From assembly GCA_012656075.1 (NCBI GenBank), contig JAAKBF010000378.1, forward strand, positions 372,001 to 436,000: a stretch of 64,000 bases of DNA, in the 5' to 3' direction. Shown piece after piece: positions 10,256 through 21,306 of this stretch. The notes under the pieces are model-generated. The model was not told the origin of the DNA. It was given only the letters and a program-made list of their open reading frames with translations, and made no database searches. Within the stretch, counting starts at the first letter, position 1, and every line of letters starts with the position of its first letter. The stretch is from Phytophthora hibernalis (Eukaryota; Oomycota; Peronosporomycetes; Peronosporales; Peronosporaceae). A program made the translations under genes and the position numbers.

Positions 10256-12035
10256 ATGACGTCTGTGCTCTTCTCCGCGCCCGTGGACCCAGTCGCCAAT
10301 ATGGATATGGACGCCGCACAGTACACGCAGCAGCAGCAAGCCTCCGCCGCGTCACCGCGCATGCTAGCGCAGTACGAGGTGCTACAGACGCTGGGCTCCG
10401 GGCTCCAGGGCAAGGTGAAGCTCGGCGTGGACTCGGTGACGCACCAGCGTGTGGCGCTCAAGATCATTGACATGGCCAAACTGAACCGCAAGTCCATGAT
10501 CAACGTCTACCGCGAGGTCGAGGCCATGTCGCGCGTCTCGCACGTGAACGTGCTGCGCCTCCTGTCGGTGCACGACGACGTGCCGTACCCCAAAAGGATG
10601 GCAGCAGTAACAAGCAGGTGATTGTGATCGTGCTGGAGCTGGCCACGGGCGGAGAGCTCTTCGACTTTATGATGTACACTGGCTGCTTCTCGGAGGACAT
10701 CGCTCGTGCCTACTTCCAGCAGCTCGTGGGCGGACTGGAGGCGTGCCACACGCAGGGCGTATACCACCGAGACATCAAGCCCGAAAATCTGCTGCTGGAC
10801 GAAAGCTTCGGGCTCAAGATTGCGGACTTTGGCCTCTCAGGGCTCCGAGAAGGAGCCGATGGAGCCGTCGCGGAGCTCTACACGCAGTGCGGCACGAGAG
10901 GGTACATGAGTCCGGAGGTGCTCTCGTGTCTGCCGTACGAAGGAGAGCCCACCGACGTCTGGTCAGCCGGCGTCGTACTGTTTATCATGCTGGCAGGCTT
11001 CCCGCCCTTCCAGATCGCCACCAACCAGGACTGGTGGTTTCGAGCGTGCGCGGCGAATCAGCACGAGGCCTTCTGGGCGGCCCACGGCCGCTCTGCCACG
11101 TTTTCGTCTGGTGCCATGTCGCTCATGACGCTCATTTTCAACGTCAAGCCACAGGAACGCATTACGCTGGCAGAGATCAAGACACACCCGTGGTTCAAGG
11201 AGAACGCGATTTCACAAGAGGGGCTGCGTGGTGAGCTGCTTAGCCGCAAGTTGCAGGTCGAAGAGGAGAAGCGCAAGGAGCGTGAAGAGAAACTGCGTGC
11301 GGCCGCTAAACAACAACTGCAGCAGGAACAGGAAGAGTTCGACCCATTCAACCATGATGTCGAGCGATCGATGGCATTGCTATCGACATCAGAGCTCGCG
11401 GAAGCAGAGGTAAGTTCAAAGAAAGCGCCGTTGTACCCGGCCGCCAGTGTGGCGCTCTACACCAGTTTCCAGTCAAATCGGACGGCCGCAGAGTTACAGA
11501 CGCGTGTGGAGAAGGCGTTGACGGAGCACTCGGCGCGCTTTGTGGCGCGCAAGGACTGCTTCAAGACCAAAGCAACGATGACTGCCGACGCTGATGACGT
11601 GGGCTTCGCTGTGCGCATCTACTCACTAGACAATGTAAGGAGCTCTTGCGAGGACGACCTGCGGCAGCCTGAGCACGTCATTGGTTCGAGCGAGCGGAGC
11701 GATCGCAGCTAGCAGCATCACACTGCTTATCGCTTTACCTCTTGTGCTTGCTTCCTGTGTGTTTGGCTGCCGACTATTGTAGTATGACTACTAGAAATGA
11801 TCGACCTGGACGTGTGCTGACCTGACGTGATTGTATCGATCTTGTTGCTGTCTAGGCCCCCGGGCGGTGTGTGGTGGAGTTCCGCCGTACAAGTGGCGCG
11901 TGCCTCAAGTTCCACGAGGCCTACAAGAAGCTGAGCAGCTCTCTGTCCGACCTGGTCTGGGATATTGACGAATCGGAGATGGTTGACGACTCGCCCGCGG
12001 AGGAGCTCATTTCCGACGAGGCTATGATGATCTAA
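10256..12035 (+). CDS. CAMK/SNF1-like serine/threonine kinase with KA1-like C-terminus
   Basis: Two exons (10256-11634 and 11856-12035) give about 519 aa. The kinase core starts near residue 43 with glycine loop GSGLQGKV and has catalytic Lys in VALKII, YHRDIKPEN, ADFGLSGL and GYMSPEVL. After it come a basic coiled coil (about 11240-11330), a FDPFN segment, and a C-terminus (FVARKDCF…VGFAVRIYSL, then CVVEFRRTSG, FHEAYKKL) that resembles the KA1 fold of SNF1/CIPK/MARK kinases and may serve for membrane or autoinhibitory contacts. The intron 11635-11855 (gtaagg…tctag) splits the KA1-like part between Asn and Ala. One A is missing from AAAA at 10592-10595; restoring the frame makes exon 1 exactly 460 codons. 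The substrate is unknown. MTSVLF is the first ATG; a downstream ATG (MDMDAA) is a possible alternative. Confidence 0.9.
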
Positions 12036-12479
12036 GCGTCCATTTGCAGCGTTTTGAGCAAGTACCAAGTCAAACCCAAGTTCCATTCGAGAAAATGATA
12101 CACAACGCTGGTCACCTGCAAGTCTCGCTGAGCCACGCAGGTAAATAGGAAAAACTGCGTCACAGTCCATATAAAACTATGTATTCTTTGACACCTTGAC
12201 GAGCTCCTGTTCCTGGCGAGGCGAAACACCATTCCTCCAGGGTCCTATGGTAGCATATCATTGCCATTCTGACCAAAGGTTAAAGCTTTATATTTGTATG
12301 GTTCATTTCCACCAATTGAAAGAGAGGGTTTAAGCAAACTTGCATTTATGACCAATAGAAATAGGTCGTAACTTTAATTTTGGCCAATAGAAAGTATTCT
12401 AAAACTGCACACCACATTCTGACCATTCCACAAATATCCGGTTGGAATCGTTACGTGATAAGGAGTATGTCTTACAAAA
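12036..12479. other. Intergenic, kinase 3' flank and Crypton 5' flank
   Basis: AT-richer than its surroundings, with several copies of a gaCCAATAGAAA-like motif (12350-12395). A related CCAATAGGAAGAATTGG lies upstream of the second Crypton at about 60982. No ORF is supported. Confidence 0.45.
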
Positions 12480-13736
12480 GTCAAGTTGTTTACAATAGCC
12501 AGCGAAGCCGGGCTACGGCCATCAATTCCTTCGAGGATTTCCTCGGGAAGAAAGTGGTGATGCTCGCGGAAGCCCACGACCGCATCACTAAGGACAACAC
12601 AGGTAAAAAGCATGTTTGTTACTTTTGGCAAGTATGGGTGGTTTTTAGTGAAAAAGGTAGGAAGGCAAGGCATAGCACTGTCAAAGAACACAGTTCTATC
12701 TTACTCGGTAATGTTAAGAACTGACTGGCGGATCTTTATCCGCAGCAAAGCCAATGCGTTGCGAAGAAGCTGCAAAAGATGCTAGCTACGCTAGATATAT
12801 ACTGTGAAAAGAGACCGGAGCAGATCATCACGAAACAAGCACCTCCGTGCACCAAGAAGCATCTAAAGGCGAATATCTCGGCTCTCTATCTCCACGCTTC
12901 AGCTAGTTCTGACTACATGGATGCGGCGATAGTGGCCATGATGCGGTACCTGTACGGTCGTAGATCCGATGCTGAGCAATTGAAAGAGGACCAGTTGTGT
13001 TTTTATCCGGGTGAGAATACTTCAAGGTGACAATCAATGCTTTGAGTTTCTATTGAACTAACTATTACTTATGGTCACGCTAGGTGGTATGATTTTCCTT
13101 CGCTTTAAGCGTGTGAAGACTCCATCACAGCAAGGAATTTCTCTTTTAAAAGATCCTAACGACCCTTTACGTGCCCGCTGCACGTTCTCGCCGTCGCTCT
13201 CGCTCTCCAGTCAGCACCAGGAGCCCGCATATTTTCCCAATTTGCCGCTGCTGGATCACTGTCTACGACCGAGGCTAGATGTGAGGACGAAGACCTCGGC
13301 TTGATTGATCTGCTCGACCGCGAGCTCGATGACGCGCTAACCACCGCAGCGCCGCAGCCACAACCAAAACGTACAGCTCCTGGCGCTCAAGCTTAAATCA
13401 ATAGGTTGTTAGTTGTTGTTGTTGCACTTCCTGTGGCCCAGGATATCGGACTTACCAAGGGGCTGACGTCGCACTCATTCAGGCGTGGCGGAGCCATGAA
13501 CGCCGACAGCCGAATTAGTCCACACTCGGTTGTCGAACGTGGGACTGGAACACGTCGCATGTGAGCAAGGCGTTTTCCTACATGTTGAACACAACACGCG
13601 AGTACCAACAAGTGGCGCGTCAGTTGAGCGGGTGGAATCCGCAGGCAGACGCTCGGCTTCCTGACCTGTCGACCCTGGACGGTGTCGTCAAATCCCGCGT
13701 AGGCAATCTGCAGGCAGTCCTCTTTGCACTTCCCTG
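12480..13736 (+). pseudogene. Crypton tyrosine recombinase 1
   Basis: Catalytic-type residues appear in the right order: Arg in RYLYGRRSD (12950), Lys in LRFKRVKT (13100), H-x-x-R in LTSHSFRRGG (about 13465), then AFSYMLN with the likely nucleophile Tyr (about 13575), followed by QLSGWNPQADARLP. An intron at 13011-13083 (gtgag…ctaact…tag) joins FYPG to GMIFLRF in frame. A second intron probably ends at the cag before GATATCGGA (about 13443). One missing base before the GGAACACG at about 13548 breaks ERGTWNTS. The N-terminal part (12480-12780) is frame-broken. The role is integration and excision of the element. Confidence 0.7.
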
Positions 13737-14470
13737 AAATGCAGCGCCACCATCCGAGCAGTCCTTACGTCGTACACGTTCAGGAAGCACTGGACACGCT
13801 TGCAATACGCGGATCCGAGCTGTTGGCGTGGTCTATCACTCTTCGCACTGCCTTCACTGCAGAAGCAAAAGAAGACACAGCAGTTGCAGCTTCAGGCAGT
13901 GTGGTCGCTCTGCTGCAGAAGCAGTCGTAACATCTTGAAGAGCTGTTGGTCCGCCAAACAAGCGTGGTTGAAAGACTTGCAGTATTGGAGTTGGAGGCGG
14001 GGTCTATTGAGAACACACGCAACAACCTACACCACAACCTCGCAAGGAACCTGCGCAAGGCCAGCCAAAATGCGCACGAAAACGTGCCTCTAAAGCGCTG
14101 GCCACGGTGTGATTCGAGAGGTTCACTGCTGTGCCACACATGTACGAATCAAACAGTGTTAGTAAGGCAACCCTGCATGAGTCGAGGTACGCGGTAGCAT
14201 ACATGATGATTGGCTTACCTTCAGGTTTCAAGCTGGATCCGTCGCCACCTGCGTTCAAGGCACGTGGCGTCAAGGCCGAAGAGCCGACGCTGAGGTTCTT
14301 AAGGATCTCGATCCATTGCTGTTGGTTTCGTCGTCAAAGCCATGCGCGCGCTGCACAAGACTGGTGATCTAGATGTCCTTATCGGTCAGTATCGGGCGCG
14401 TATCCTTGAAGGCGACATTACCGATCCGACGCCACAGGCTGCGCTACCCACATTTCTTCGCTTCACCTGA
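13737..14470 (+). pseudogene. C-terminal region of Crypton 1, degraded
   Basis: Short open stretches continue in the same direction, for example VHVQEALDTLAIRGSELL (13755) and RQTSVVERLAVLELEAGS (13950), then FKLDPSPPAFKARG (14228). Stops and frame changes separate them. They fit the long C-terminal extension of the second Crypton in position but are not recognisable as a known domain. Confidence 0.35.
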
Positions 14471-14666
14471 GAGATGCCGTTCATAAACGCACAATACATA
14501 GTAATACACAATGCATACAAGGTTAAATACCAGCAGAGTTAGTATTACATGACAAACAATACGGGTAGACAGAGGGTAAAGCAGAGCGTGTATATGTGAT
14601 GCATGTAGAGAGACACCCTACAAAACAAACGGACATAACAACCGCATACACATACATAGGCACGAA

Positions 14667-14737
14667 ACCCACGACGGGAATTGAACCCATTGCCCCAGAC
14701 CCGAAGGCCTGGTGCTCAACCAACGAGCTCCGTGGGC
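14667..14737 (-). tRNA. tRNA-like sequence, probably a pseudogene or SINE head
   Basis: On the minus strand a cloverleaf folds: acceptor GCCCACG with CGTGGGT (one G-T), D arm GCTC…GAGC, anticodon stem CCAGG with TCTGG, and T arm ATGGG-TTCAATT-CCCGT. Box A (GAGCTCGTTGG) and box B (GGTTCAATTCC) promoters for RNA polymerase III are both recognisable. The anticodon loop has eight bases (CCTTCGGG) instead of seven and position 8 is not U, so the anticodon cannot be named safely and function is doubtful. Oomycete genomes hold tRNA-derived SINEs, which is an alternative. Confidence 0.5.
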
Positions 14738-16549
14738 AGAGATCACACAGCCATCGACGAACAAGGAGCAGATGCGCGGTAGCAGGGTCAGTGGTGGCGT
14801 TGGGTCAACAGACCCGCAAGTCCCGCAGGTCCTTCGAGCGACAGGAGCCAGTACGCTCCTTGATGGCTGCGCGGCAGCATAAGAGCACGGCCTGTGGAGC
14901 AGCATCCCAGCACGGTGTGGTGTCAGATTTTGGGTGAGTCTACACCAGGAGTGCCTAAGCTAGACCAGTGGGTACATGGCACTCAAGAGGATCAAGAGGG
15001 TACACCATCAAGTGGGTACGCCACCGAGTGGATACATCGCACTCAACAAGAAACGGACTTAAACGGGAACCGCACTGTGCTGGACTCAGCGATGGGCGGA
15101 CTCAGCGATAATCGACTCGGCGATAATCGACTCGGTGATAATCGACTCGGCAAACGTCGGACTCGGCGAAGGTCGACTTGGCGAGAATATGCCTCGAGGG
15201 AGATATACCAACGGGGGATAAATCAGGATCTGAGCGAAGAGTCGCCAAGAGGTAGGTAAACAGCTCGACCCCAAGGGACGGAGCTGAGCGAAGAGTCGCA
15301 GGGAGATCTATAACGACTCCATTTCATTAGATATTTGTAAAGGACCGATAGAAGACCATAGCGAAGAGCCCGAAGGGGCTCTCCGAAGATATAGAGATAA
15401 CAATCAGAACAGAATCTTCTAAGTCCAAGAACAGCGTACACTTTTCCGGTAAGTCCCTGCGTGGGCTGGATTATGTCTGCCGTCGTTCCCCGAGAGGCAT
15501 AGCTTGTAGGGGAGCCGTCTGGTAGCGCCAAGAGATCAAGGTCGGCCCGGGGTGGGCACTTCTCGCTACCAAGCGAAGCCAAGTCTCGTCGATTCGACGA
15601 GCCGGTGGATCTGCACAACACAGGACACCGTAACATCCTAGCTGGGCGTAATCTGCGCCTGGTGACCTGTAAACGCGCTCACGCGCTGTCGTCCATCCTT
15701 TGGTGGAGGGCACAGGGTTTTGCACGGAGACTGCCCCGCTCAGGCGAGTTTCTGGAGAGTTTGGAGCTTGGTACTTGTTGGGAACATCACTCACCTGAAC
15801 CCCGGCTGGGGTGAACCGCAAAGGGAACCGACAGGAACCCTGCGCAAGCCCAACATCGCCGACCTGACTCGGCGAATTGTTGTGCTGTTGCGTGGAAGCC
15901 GAACTAACGACGTTTTCTGTGAATCACAACACCACAACAACATGTATCTGACCGCGCAGCGCACCACACAAAACCAGCCTTTGTCGCCTCGTTCTCCGCC
16001 CTGTACCTCATCTAGAGCATAGGCTCAGTCTTCCTTCTTGTCACCTCCATCCCTTCTAGCGTGGGTATGTAAAACGTCGTGTGGCTATCCGCTTTCTTAC
16101 CACAAGCGCCTCTTTTTCCGACTTTGCGTATGTCTGGTTGGTGGCATCGCGGGGTAGCCACAAATTCTGGCGCTGCTAAGACGCTACTTCCTCCCTATTG
16201 CGTCCGTCCAGACACTTCACCAAGCGATGCTCTTGATCTCGGCCTTTTCGCCCTCCTTTCTTGGTCGCCATGCGCGTCCTAGGCTAGGTTGCGTTCTCTT
16301 GGTGTTTTCTGTAAATGAGCGGCAGCCACGGATTCGGAGAAAAGCAAGAGGGCTGCGGGTACAGTTTATGAAAACTTTGATGCCTAGACCTGTGCATTTG
16401 CGGGAACGTCACGGTTTTGTTAGGACGTGCTTATACTTGATTTCACTAAAGTGTAGCCGTTTTCCGAGTCAGTCCCTGTTATACGATACAATGTGTGGGC
16501 GTTGGGGTTAAACATGGGTACATTTTTAAAATGGCCATAGCTACTGTAA
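14738..16549. other. Repeat-like DNA without a supported gene
   Basis: No ORF with a recognisable domain. The stretch 14930-15830 has features of a worn LTR or retroelement remnant: repeated GTGGGTAC…GCACTCAA motifs at 14970-15045, the tandem repeat at 15106-15150, and short direct repeats of AGCGAAGAGTCGC (15234, 15288). I could not pair it with a second copy here. Confidence 0.4.
15106..15150. repeat. Tandem repeat, 15-bp unit, 3 copies
   Basis: The unit CGATAATCGACTCGG occurs three times head to tail; the third starts with T instead of C. Degenerate ACTCGGCGAA units continue to about 15182. Confidence 0.9.
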
Positions 16550-16685
16550 GGGGTGTTTCATTCGGGGGCAGGTTATCTGGAGCAACTTTTTACTCTCAAA
16601 GTTTATACAAAGGTCTGCTTATGCATTGCTACAGGTAATAAATTAGAAGTTGCCCCAGTTAACCTGCCCCCGAATGAAACACCCC
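16550..16685. mobile_element. MITE, 136 bp, with perfect 26-bp inverted ends
   Basis: GGGGTGTTTCATTCGGGGGC… at 16550-16575 is the exact reverse complement of 16660-16685, and weaker pairing continues inward for another 15-20 bp. The flanks are TAA on both sides (16547-16549 and 16686-16688), which would be a 3-bp target duplication of the PIF/Harbinger type (TWA). There is no coding capacity. Confidence 0.75.
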
Positions 16686-16688
16686 TAA

Positions 16689-17623
16689 GTCCTACTGCTA
16701 TTGATAGGCCTTTCACTAAGTATTGTACTTTCGTAGATACTAGCAGCAGACTAGTAACGAAAGTTGAGAATATTTTAACACATCTCGACGGTAGTCTTGG
16801 TCGTAGACTGTCCGTGCCACTGTACATGTACAACTCGCGATGCTGCACGCGATGAGTTTAAGAAATAATTATAACTCCGTATCCTTTATTATACTACGTA
16901 ATAATGAATCTGAAGACATTTCATGTAGCTTCGTTACCAGGTCTCTCAAACTTAAAGATGTATTTTTGTTGGTTTAAGCTTGGTTATCGACCTGCGTACC
17001 CTCCCGGGGCGACGGCTCCGGGTTGCCTATGCTTTTTAGGGGCTTGGCGAATCGACCAATCCGCAAAACCGAGAATGTCAAATCCGCTGGAATTCCATAT
17101 AAAATGCATGTCACGTGATACGCGAGTTGTTGAGACTCGAATTGGTTGCTAGGAAGCAAAATTGAGAATGAATTGAATGTGGCCGGAAGCCGCTACTGTC
17201 GGGAATCGGCCGATTGAACCTGAAATGAATCCAATGCAATCCAGTTGCCATCAGAGAGCTAACTCAAATTCTAAAGTATGTTGTTGACGTTGTAGTCGAA
17301 GTCTGCTGGTGGATTGCAGATGTTGAAGTGGTGCGTAGCGTGCTCGTTGAGGGCCGAGTTCAATGTTGAACGTTGAATAGGTCGTGTGTAACCATGACAA
17401 TGCAGTACAGGCCCTTTGAGTACTTCATTCCAAAGGAGAACGCCTAGCAAAACACAATTGATTCCAGGATGACAGTACAATTTTCGAATGTTGTTTTCCC
17501 TATGCGTGTACCCAAGTTTGACTCTACTCATAAATATCCAGAGCTTCCCGGGCAAAGCACGGCATTAGTAGTGAAACTAGTATAAATGCATTGGAATGAT
17601 TAATCATAGCGCCGTGTCACCTG
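16689..17623. other. Intergenic, nothing recognised
   Basis: Short ORFs only, none with a recognisable domain. AT-richer than the genes nearby. Confidence 0.45.
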
Positions 17624-18290
17624 CTACTCTCTCTCACCGACAAGCCCAGAGACCAGAGCGAGTTGTTTTGCATGCATAATGCCTTCTAACGAGCAGTCTG
17701 TTAGAGACTGACGGTATTCATTTCTCTCCCAACTGATGACTGAGAAATCTGCCTCCACTGTCGCTGTATTTAGGAACACAGTTGCTAAGGCTCCACAAAA
17801 TCTTTGCAGTCTAGAGTATCCTCCTTCTACCAGGACCCACCCAGCTTCAAACCCGTTTTTCATCAGAGCTTTTAGCCAAGGCTTCATGCAAGTCCGCATA
17901 TCCACGGCATGCCTGGACTAGCTCTTGGTGATCGGTCTCAATAGCTTCTTTACGTTCTGGTGTCCGCCCTGATTCCTCCAGGCGATTCACGAATAAGAGC
18001 GCAAAATAATGATGTACGTGCTTTCGCAAGGGTATGAGAAAAATAGGTGATAGCTGCACGTCGTCAGCTGCATTCTGTGCGTTGTGTGAATCCTTCTAGG
18101 AGCATGGGGTCTGGCCACCACACAGTCATCTGAAAGTGCCGAGTTCAAGGTATTCAGCTGAGCTACCTGTTGTATAAGTAGGGTACTATGGCCTTGCAGT
18201 CGTTGGACCGTATTACCGAGTGTAGTGGCAACAGTGTTTAAGCTGCACAATATGACCCACCACTCTTTCGATCGACTGCAAACCGGTTTT
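17624..18290 (-). pseudogene. hAT-like transposase C-terminal fragment
   Basis: Minus-strand frames give NRLEESGRTPERKEAIETD, then KALMKNGFEAGWVLVEGGY, then ALATVFLNTATVEADFSV and WERNEYRQSLTDCSLEG. The A-T-V-E-A-D-F-S run resembles the C-terminal dimerisation region of hAT-family transposase relatives common in oomycetes, where the protein often survives as a transposon-derived hypothetical. Frames change at about 17860 and 18060. No BED finger or DDE core is seen, so this is only the end of the protein. Confidence 0.45.
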
Positions 18291-18887
18291 TCTTCGCCAA
18301 TTGAATCATCCCCGTGTTCGGTGCTTTACTAACCAAGAAGTCACCTTACGCATTGAAAGCCATCTCGTGTGGCAGGTCGTTTTCATCTGTGTAATAAATA
18401 ATCCATGTACCAACGACTGTATTTCGCACTAGCCACTGCGCCACTGTACAAATCGAAACTCACCTCTTACCGGTCCCCACAAACTCGGTCGTTTTCATAC
18501 CGAAAGTCGGATGTCAAATGTCATTCTTAATAAAGGTAAGGTGTGGGAATTTGGTCCTATTTCCTCTTTAAAGTGGCCTGGTCTACATTGTAGTAGCACA
18601 ACGTTTATTTTTTTAGCCAACATCGTTCGTTATATGCGTGTCATCTGTGTTATGTATCTTGCTAGCTATCAAGTTGATAGTATCAACGCGCTGCCCTCGC
18701 ATCCGCTTCATGCTGTGGCTTTTGTGCAGTTCACTGGCTTTTCGCCGGGATCGATCCAATAAAGCTGCAGTTTAAACGGGTTTGTGCCGCGTCAAAACCA
18801 GCACTAGGTTGTGGGATTGCCTGGCTCCATGGCTGTGTAAAGTACACAGAATTTTGTCCTTCGTTATCAGCTGTCCAACGACCGTTG
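18291..18887. other. Intergenic, nothing recognised
   Basis: Upstream of the motor-less PX gene. A promoter or a first exon of that gene may lie here, but I found none that I can support. Confidence 0.4.
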
Positions 18888-20311
18888 AGAACGTCGTGCA
18901 TCTTCCAGCTCCATTACGGACGCTACCGAGCGCCGCTCGCAGCTCCGCAGCCTCAACGACTCGCTCGTGAGCGGATCGCTGTCCCGCCGGGAGTACGACG
19001 AACTGCTGCCGTTCTTCGCGTCCCCAACGCAATCGCCCAGCGCCCAGCATTCCGGCCGCAACGTCCGCTGCGCCGACGCGCCACCGCCCGATCCAGACGC
19101 CGCCGCAGTATTCCATGATGACGCCCGTGACGACGGGACTGCATCTGCGTTGTCCAGCGTGCAGCATCAATAATGATACAGCGCGCGGTCCGCGCTGCTA
19201 TGTGTGTAACTCTCGCCTCACCGTGGCCGACGAGCTGTCGGCAACCGTCACTGCGCGCGCGTACGGAGGCAGAGCCAGCTCCAGTCTGAGGTGGTCCAGG
19301 GTCGCGGCCGTGGCGCCGCCCAGAGGTGCGTTCAGTGCGTCGAACGACGGGCGGGTGGTGATCCACAGCGGCTTCTTGTCGTGCGCCATGCAGGACACGC
19401 AGCTCATCGCGACGGCGGACGGGAGCGCCTGCCAAGTGTTCGTCATGTGCTGTCGCTGGCAGCCGTGCGGCTCGGAGGTCGATCATCTTGAGGCTGTGTG
19501 GTACGTCTCGCAACGCTTCAGTCAGTTCGAGAGGCTGCATAAAGCGCTAAAGAGGAGGCTGGCGCGCTCCACGACGGCGGCGCTGCCGCCGTTCCCGACC
19601 AAGTACCACCTGACAGACCGACTGGAGAAGCGGAAGCAAGGGCTGGGGACGTACATGCCCCGACTGCTGGAAATGTGTGCGCATCTGCCAAACGCACAGC
19701 CCGTTCCTGAGCTGGACGAGTTCTTGGACATCTCGCACCAAGTGCAGCTCTACCGAGTGCAGCGGCCGCCTGTCAACCCACGTCCTATGGCGCATGCGTC
19801 GCCACCGATAGACGGATCTCAACGATCGGCCGCTTCTGCCTCGAGAGCAGCTACGTCGGTATTGTCGCCCTTCCCGGCGTTTACAGGACCAGCGATACTT
19901 CCGTCGCAGCCGGCGGCTCCACCCATGGATGAGACGGAGCTCGCACAAGCTGAGGGCGCCGTCAGACTGCTCGGCCAGGCATTGCGCAATGCCCGAGGCG
20001 ACGTCCGTGGCGACGGCACAGTCCAGCATCATTTGGACGTGTGCGTGCAGCTGGCTCCTGGCCTGCAGCGCTCTGCCGACCTCGACAACCCATTCGCCAA
20101 CGAGGAACTAATCCCACGGGCCATGCAGTGTCTGGACGACCTGCATCAGGTCATTGCCATGTACAACGACGCGCTGCTGGCTGTCTCCGGGGTGGCTCCA
20201 GCCCAACAACAAGCGCGGCCTGCTCAGCATACTCAACAACCAGAACAGCCAGAATCTCATGCCCAGCCAGCACTCCAGGTGCGCAACGTGGTGCCAGCAA
20301 GCGCCGCCTAA
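18888..20311 (+). CDS. PX-domain protein, motor-less paralogue of the myosin tail
   Basis: The C-terminal 398-codon frame (19115-20311) aligns along its length with the tail of the myosin at 5248-4079: zinc-ribbon-like CPAC…CYVC (19153-19205), PX core with SQRFSQFERLHKALKRR and PPFPTKY (19480-19610), then a shared end (NARGDV, VQHHLDVCVQL, NPFANEELIPRAMQC). The alignment goes further back, into the frame at 18888-19030 (RSQLRSLNDSLVSGSLSR then EYDELLPFF), which matches the end of the myosin coiled coil (EQLEQLNDLLLSG…EYDELVPFL). No motor or IQ motif lies upstream. A one-base shift near 19035 separates the two parts. If it is a separate gene, the ATG pair at 19115 is the simplest start. It may bind phosphoinositides without moving, or compete with the myosin. 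Confidence 0.75.
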
Positions 20312-20475
20312 AGAGCTGGAATGGAACCATCGCGCTAGAAGCCCCATGATATAGGGCTTCATATTATGCAGCGCACTCGCGCTTTAACTCCTGTAGCCAA
20401 GCCTGTAACGAACCTCTTTGACCCGAAGACGATATACCGTTTCAATCAAACTACTACAGTATTAATAGTAATGCC

Positions 20476-20766
20476 GTGCTTCGAAAAGGGAGACGTTTTA
20501 TCGGTACTACCGTCTCCTCTCTGGAATCTCCCGAAACCGGAGATGAAACTACGATCTCCAGAGATCATCTCTTTGCTATGAGCTGCCGTTTCAGTGGCCC
20601 ACCGTACACTGAGCTCAACGTTGAGGGGCCTCTGCAGAAAGATATTGACAGCTGTGGTGTATTTGCATGCCTCCACCTCTGGAAGTCCGTGTCCAGTGAT
20701 GCGCCGACGGACGTGTCCACTGCTGATATCACCAAGCTACGCTGGAAGTTGCTGCACGCAATTTAA
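20476..20766 (+). pseudogene. Ulp1-like cysteine protease, C-terminal fragment
   Basis: The frame ends with EGPLQKDIDSCGVFACLHLW then DAPTDVSTADITKLRW. The Gln and Cys of Q-K-D-x-x-S-C-G are the oxyanion Gln and the nucleophile of C48 (Ulp1/SENP) proteases. The His and Asp part is missing, so the copy is truncated. In these genomes such fragments mostly belong to transposon-carried Ulp1-like genes. A second, longer relative lies at 46911-48753. Confidence 0.6.
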
Positions 20767-21306
20767 GCGTCACTGGTAGCTGAAGGTTAAGGCGTCGCAG
20801 ATGCGTTCTGCAGCATAACGACGAATACATGGCTTTTACCTGGACGATACCTGTATCCGTATTTGGTCATACCTGGTCTAAATCATTGGCCCTGGCGCAA
20901 TGTTGCATGCCGACAAAGCACTCTCTCTGTCACTTCGACTTTTGCTCATGTAGCGCGCACATGACTATTCCAGGTATCGCGTGTCATCAATACCTGTGTA
21001 ATATTTGGATTGTATTTTATATCGTCGATTTTGCTTGAAAACCAAAAATCTGAATGAAAACTGGGCGAGAACCGGATGTACCTGCATCTAAGTAAACCAA
21101 TTCGCTATCCACAAATCTGGAAAAACTGGACGGGAGACTCAGCCTTTTCCAAATCCCTTCGCGTCGAAAGTAGAGAGAGCCCCATGTTCGCGCGTCGTGC
21201 GGGTTCACAGCCGATCGGATCTCTTACTTTTCAGAGCCACTTTCGAAAAGAGCCCCACAAGCGCACCACCTCCCTCACCACCTCCCTTCACTACCATGGC
21301 CCTTGA
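20767..21306. other. Intergenic, nothing recognised
   Basis: Only short ORFs. No repeat with another part of the window was noticed. Confidence 0.4.

Larger units (their letters stand above)
12480..14470 (+). mobile_element. Crypton-type DNA element 1 (tyrosine recombinase), decayed
   Basis: The recombinase signature runs from about 12760 to 13640, and weaker coding-like sequence follows to about 14470. The copy matches the second Crypton (61208-63192) motif by motif. Cryptons move by a tyrosine recombinase rather than a DDE transposase and have no terminal inverted repeats, so the ends cannot be set from the sequence. Confidence 0.65.

Noticed and set aside
14596..14937. ORF reading through the tRNA-like sequence
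   Set aside because: The words TTGIEPIAPDPKAW are the familiar antisense translation of a tRNA T arm, not a protein.
15106..15150. CRISPR-like array
   Set aside because: The repeats are directly adjacent with no spacers, and the genome is eukaryotic.
15086..15274. Repeated IITESIIAES peptide
   Set aside because: It is only the translation of the 15-bp tandem repeat.
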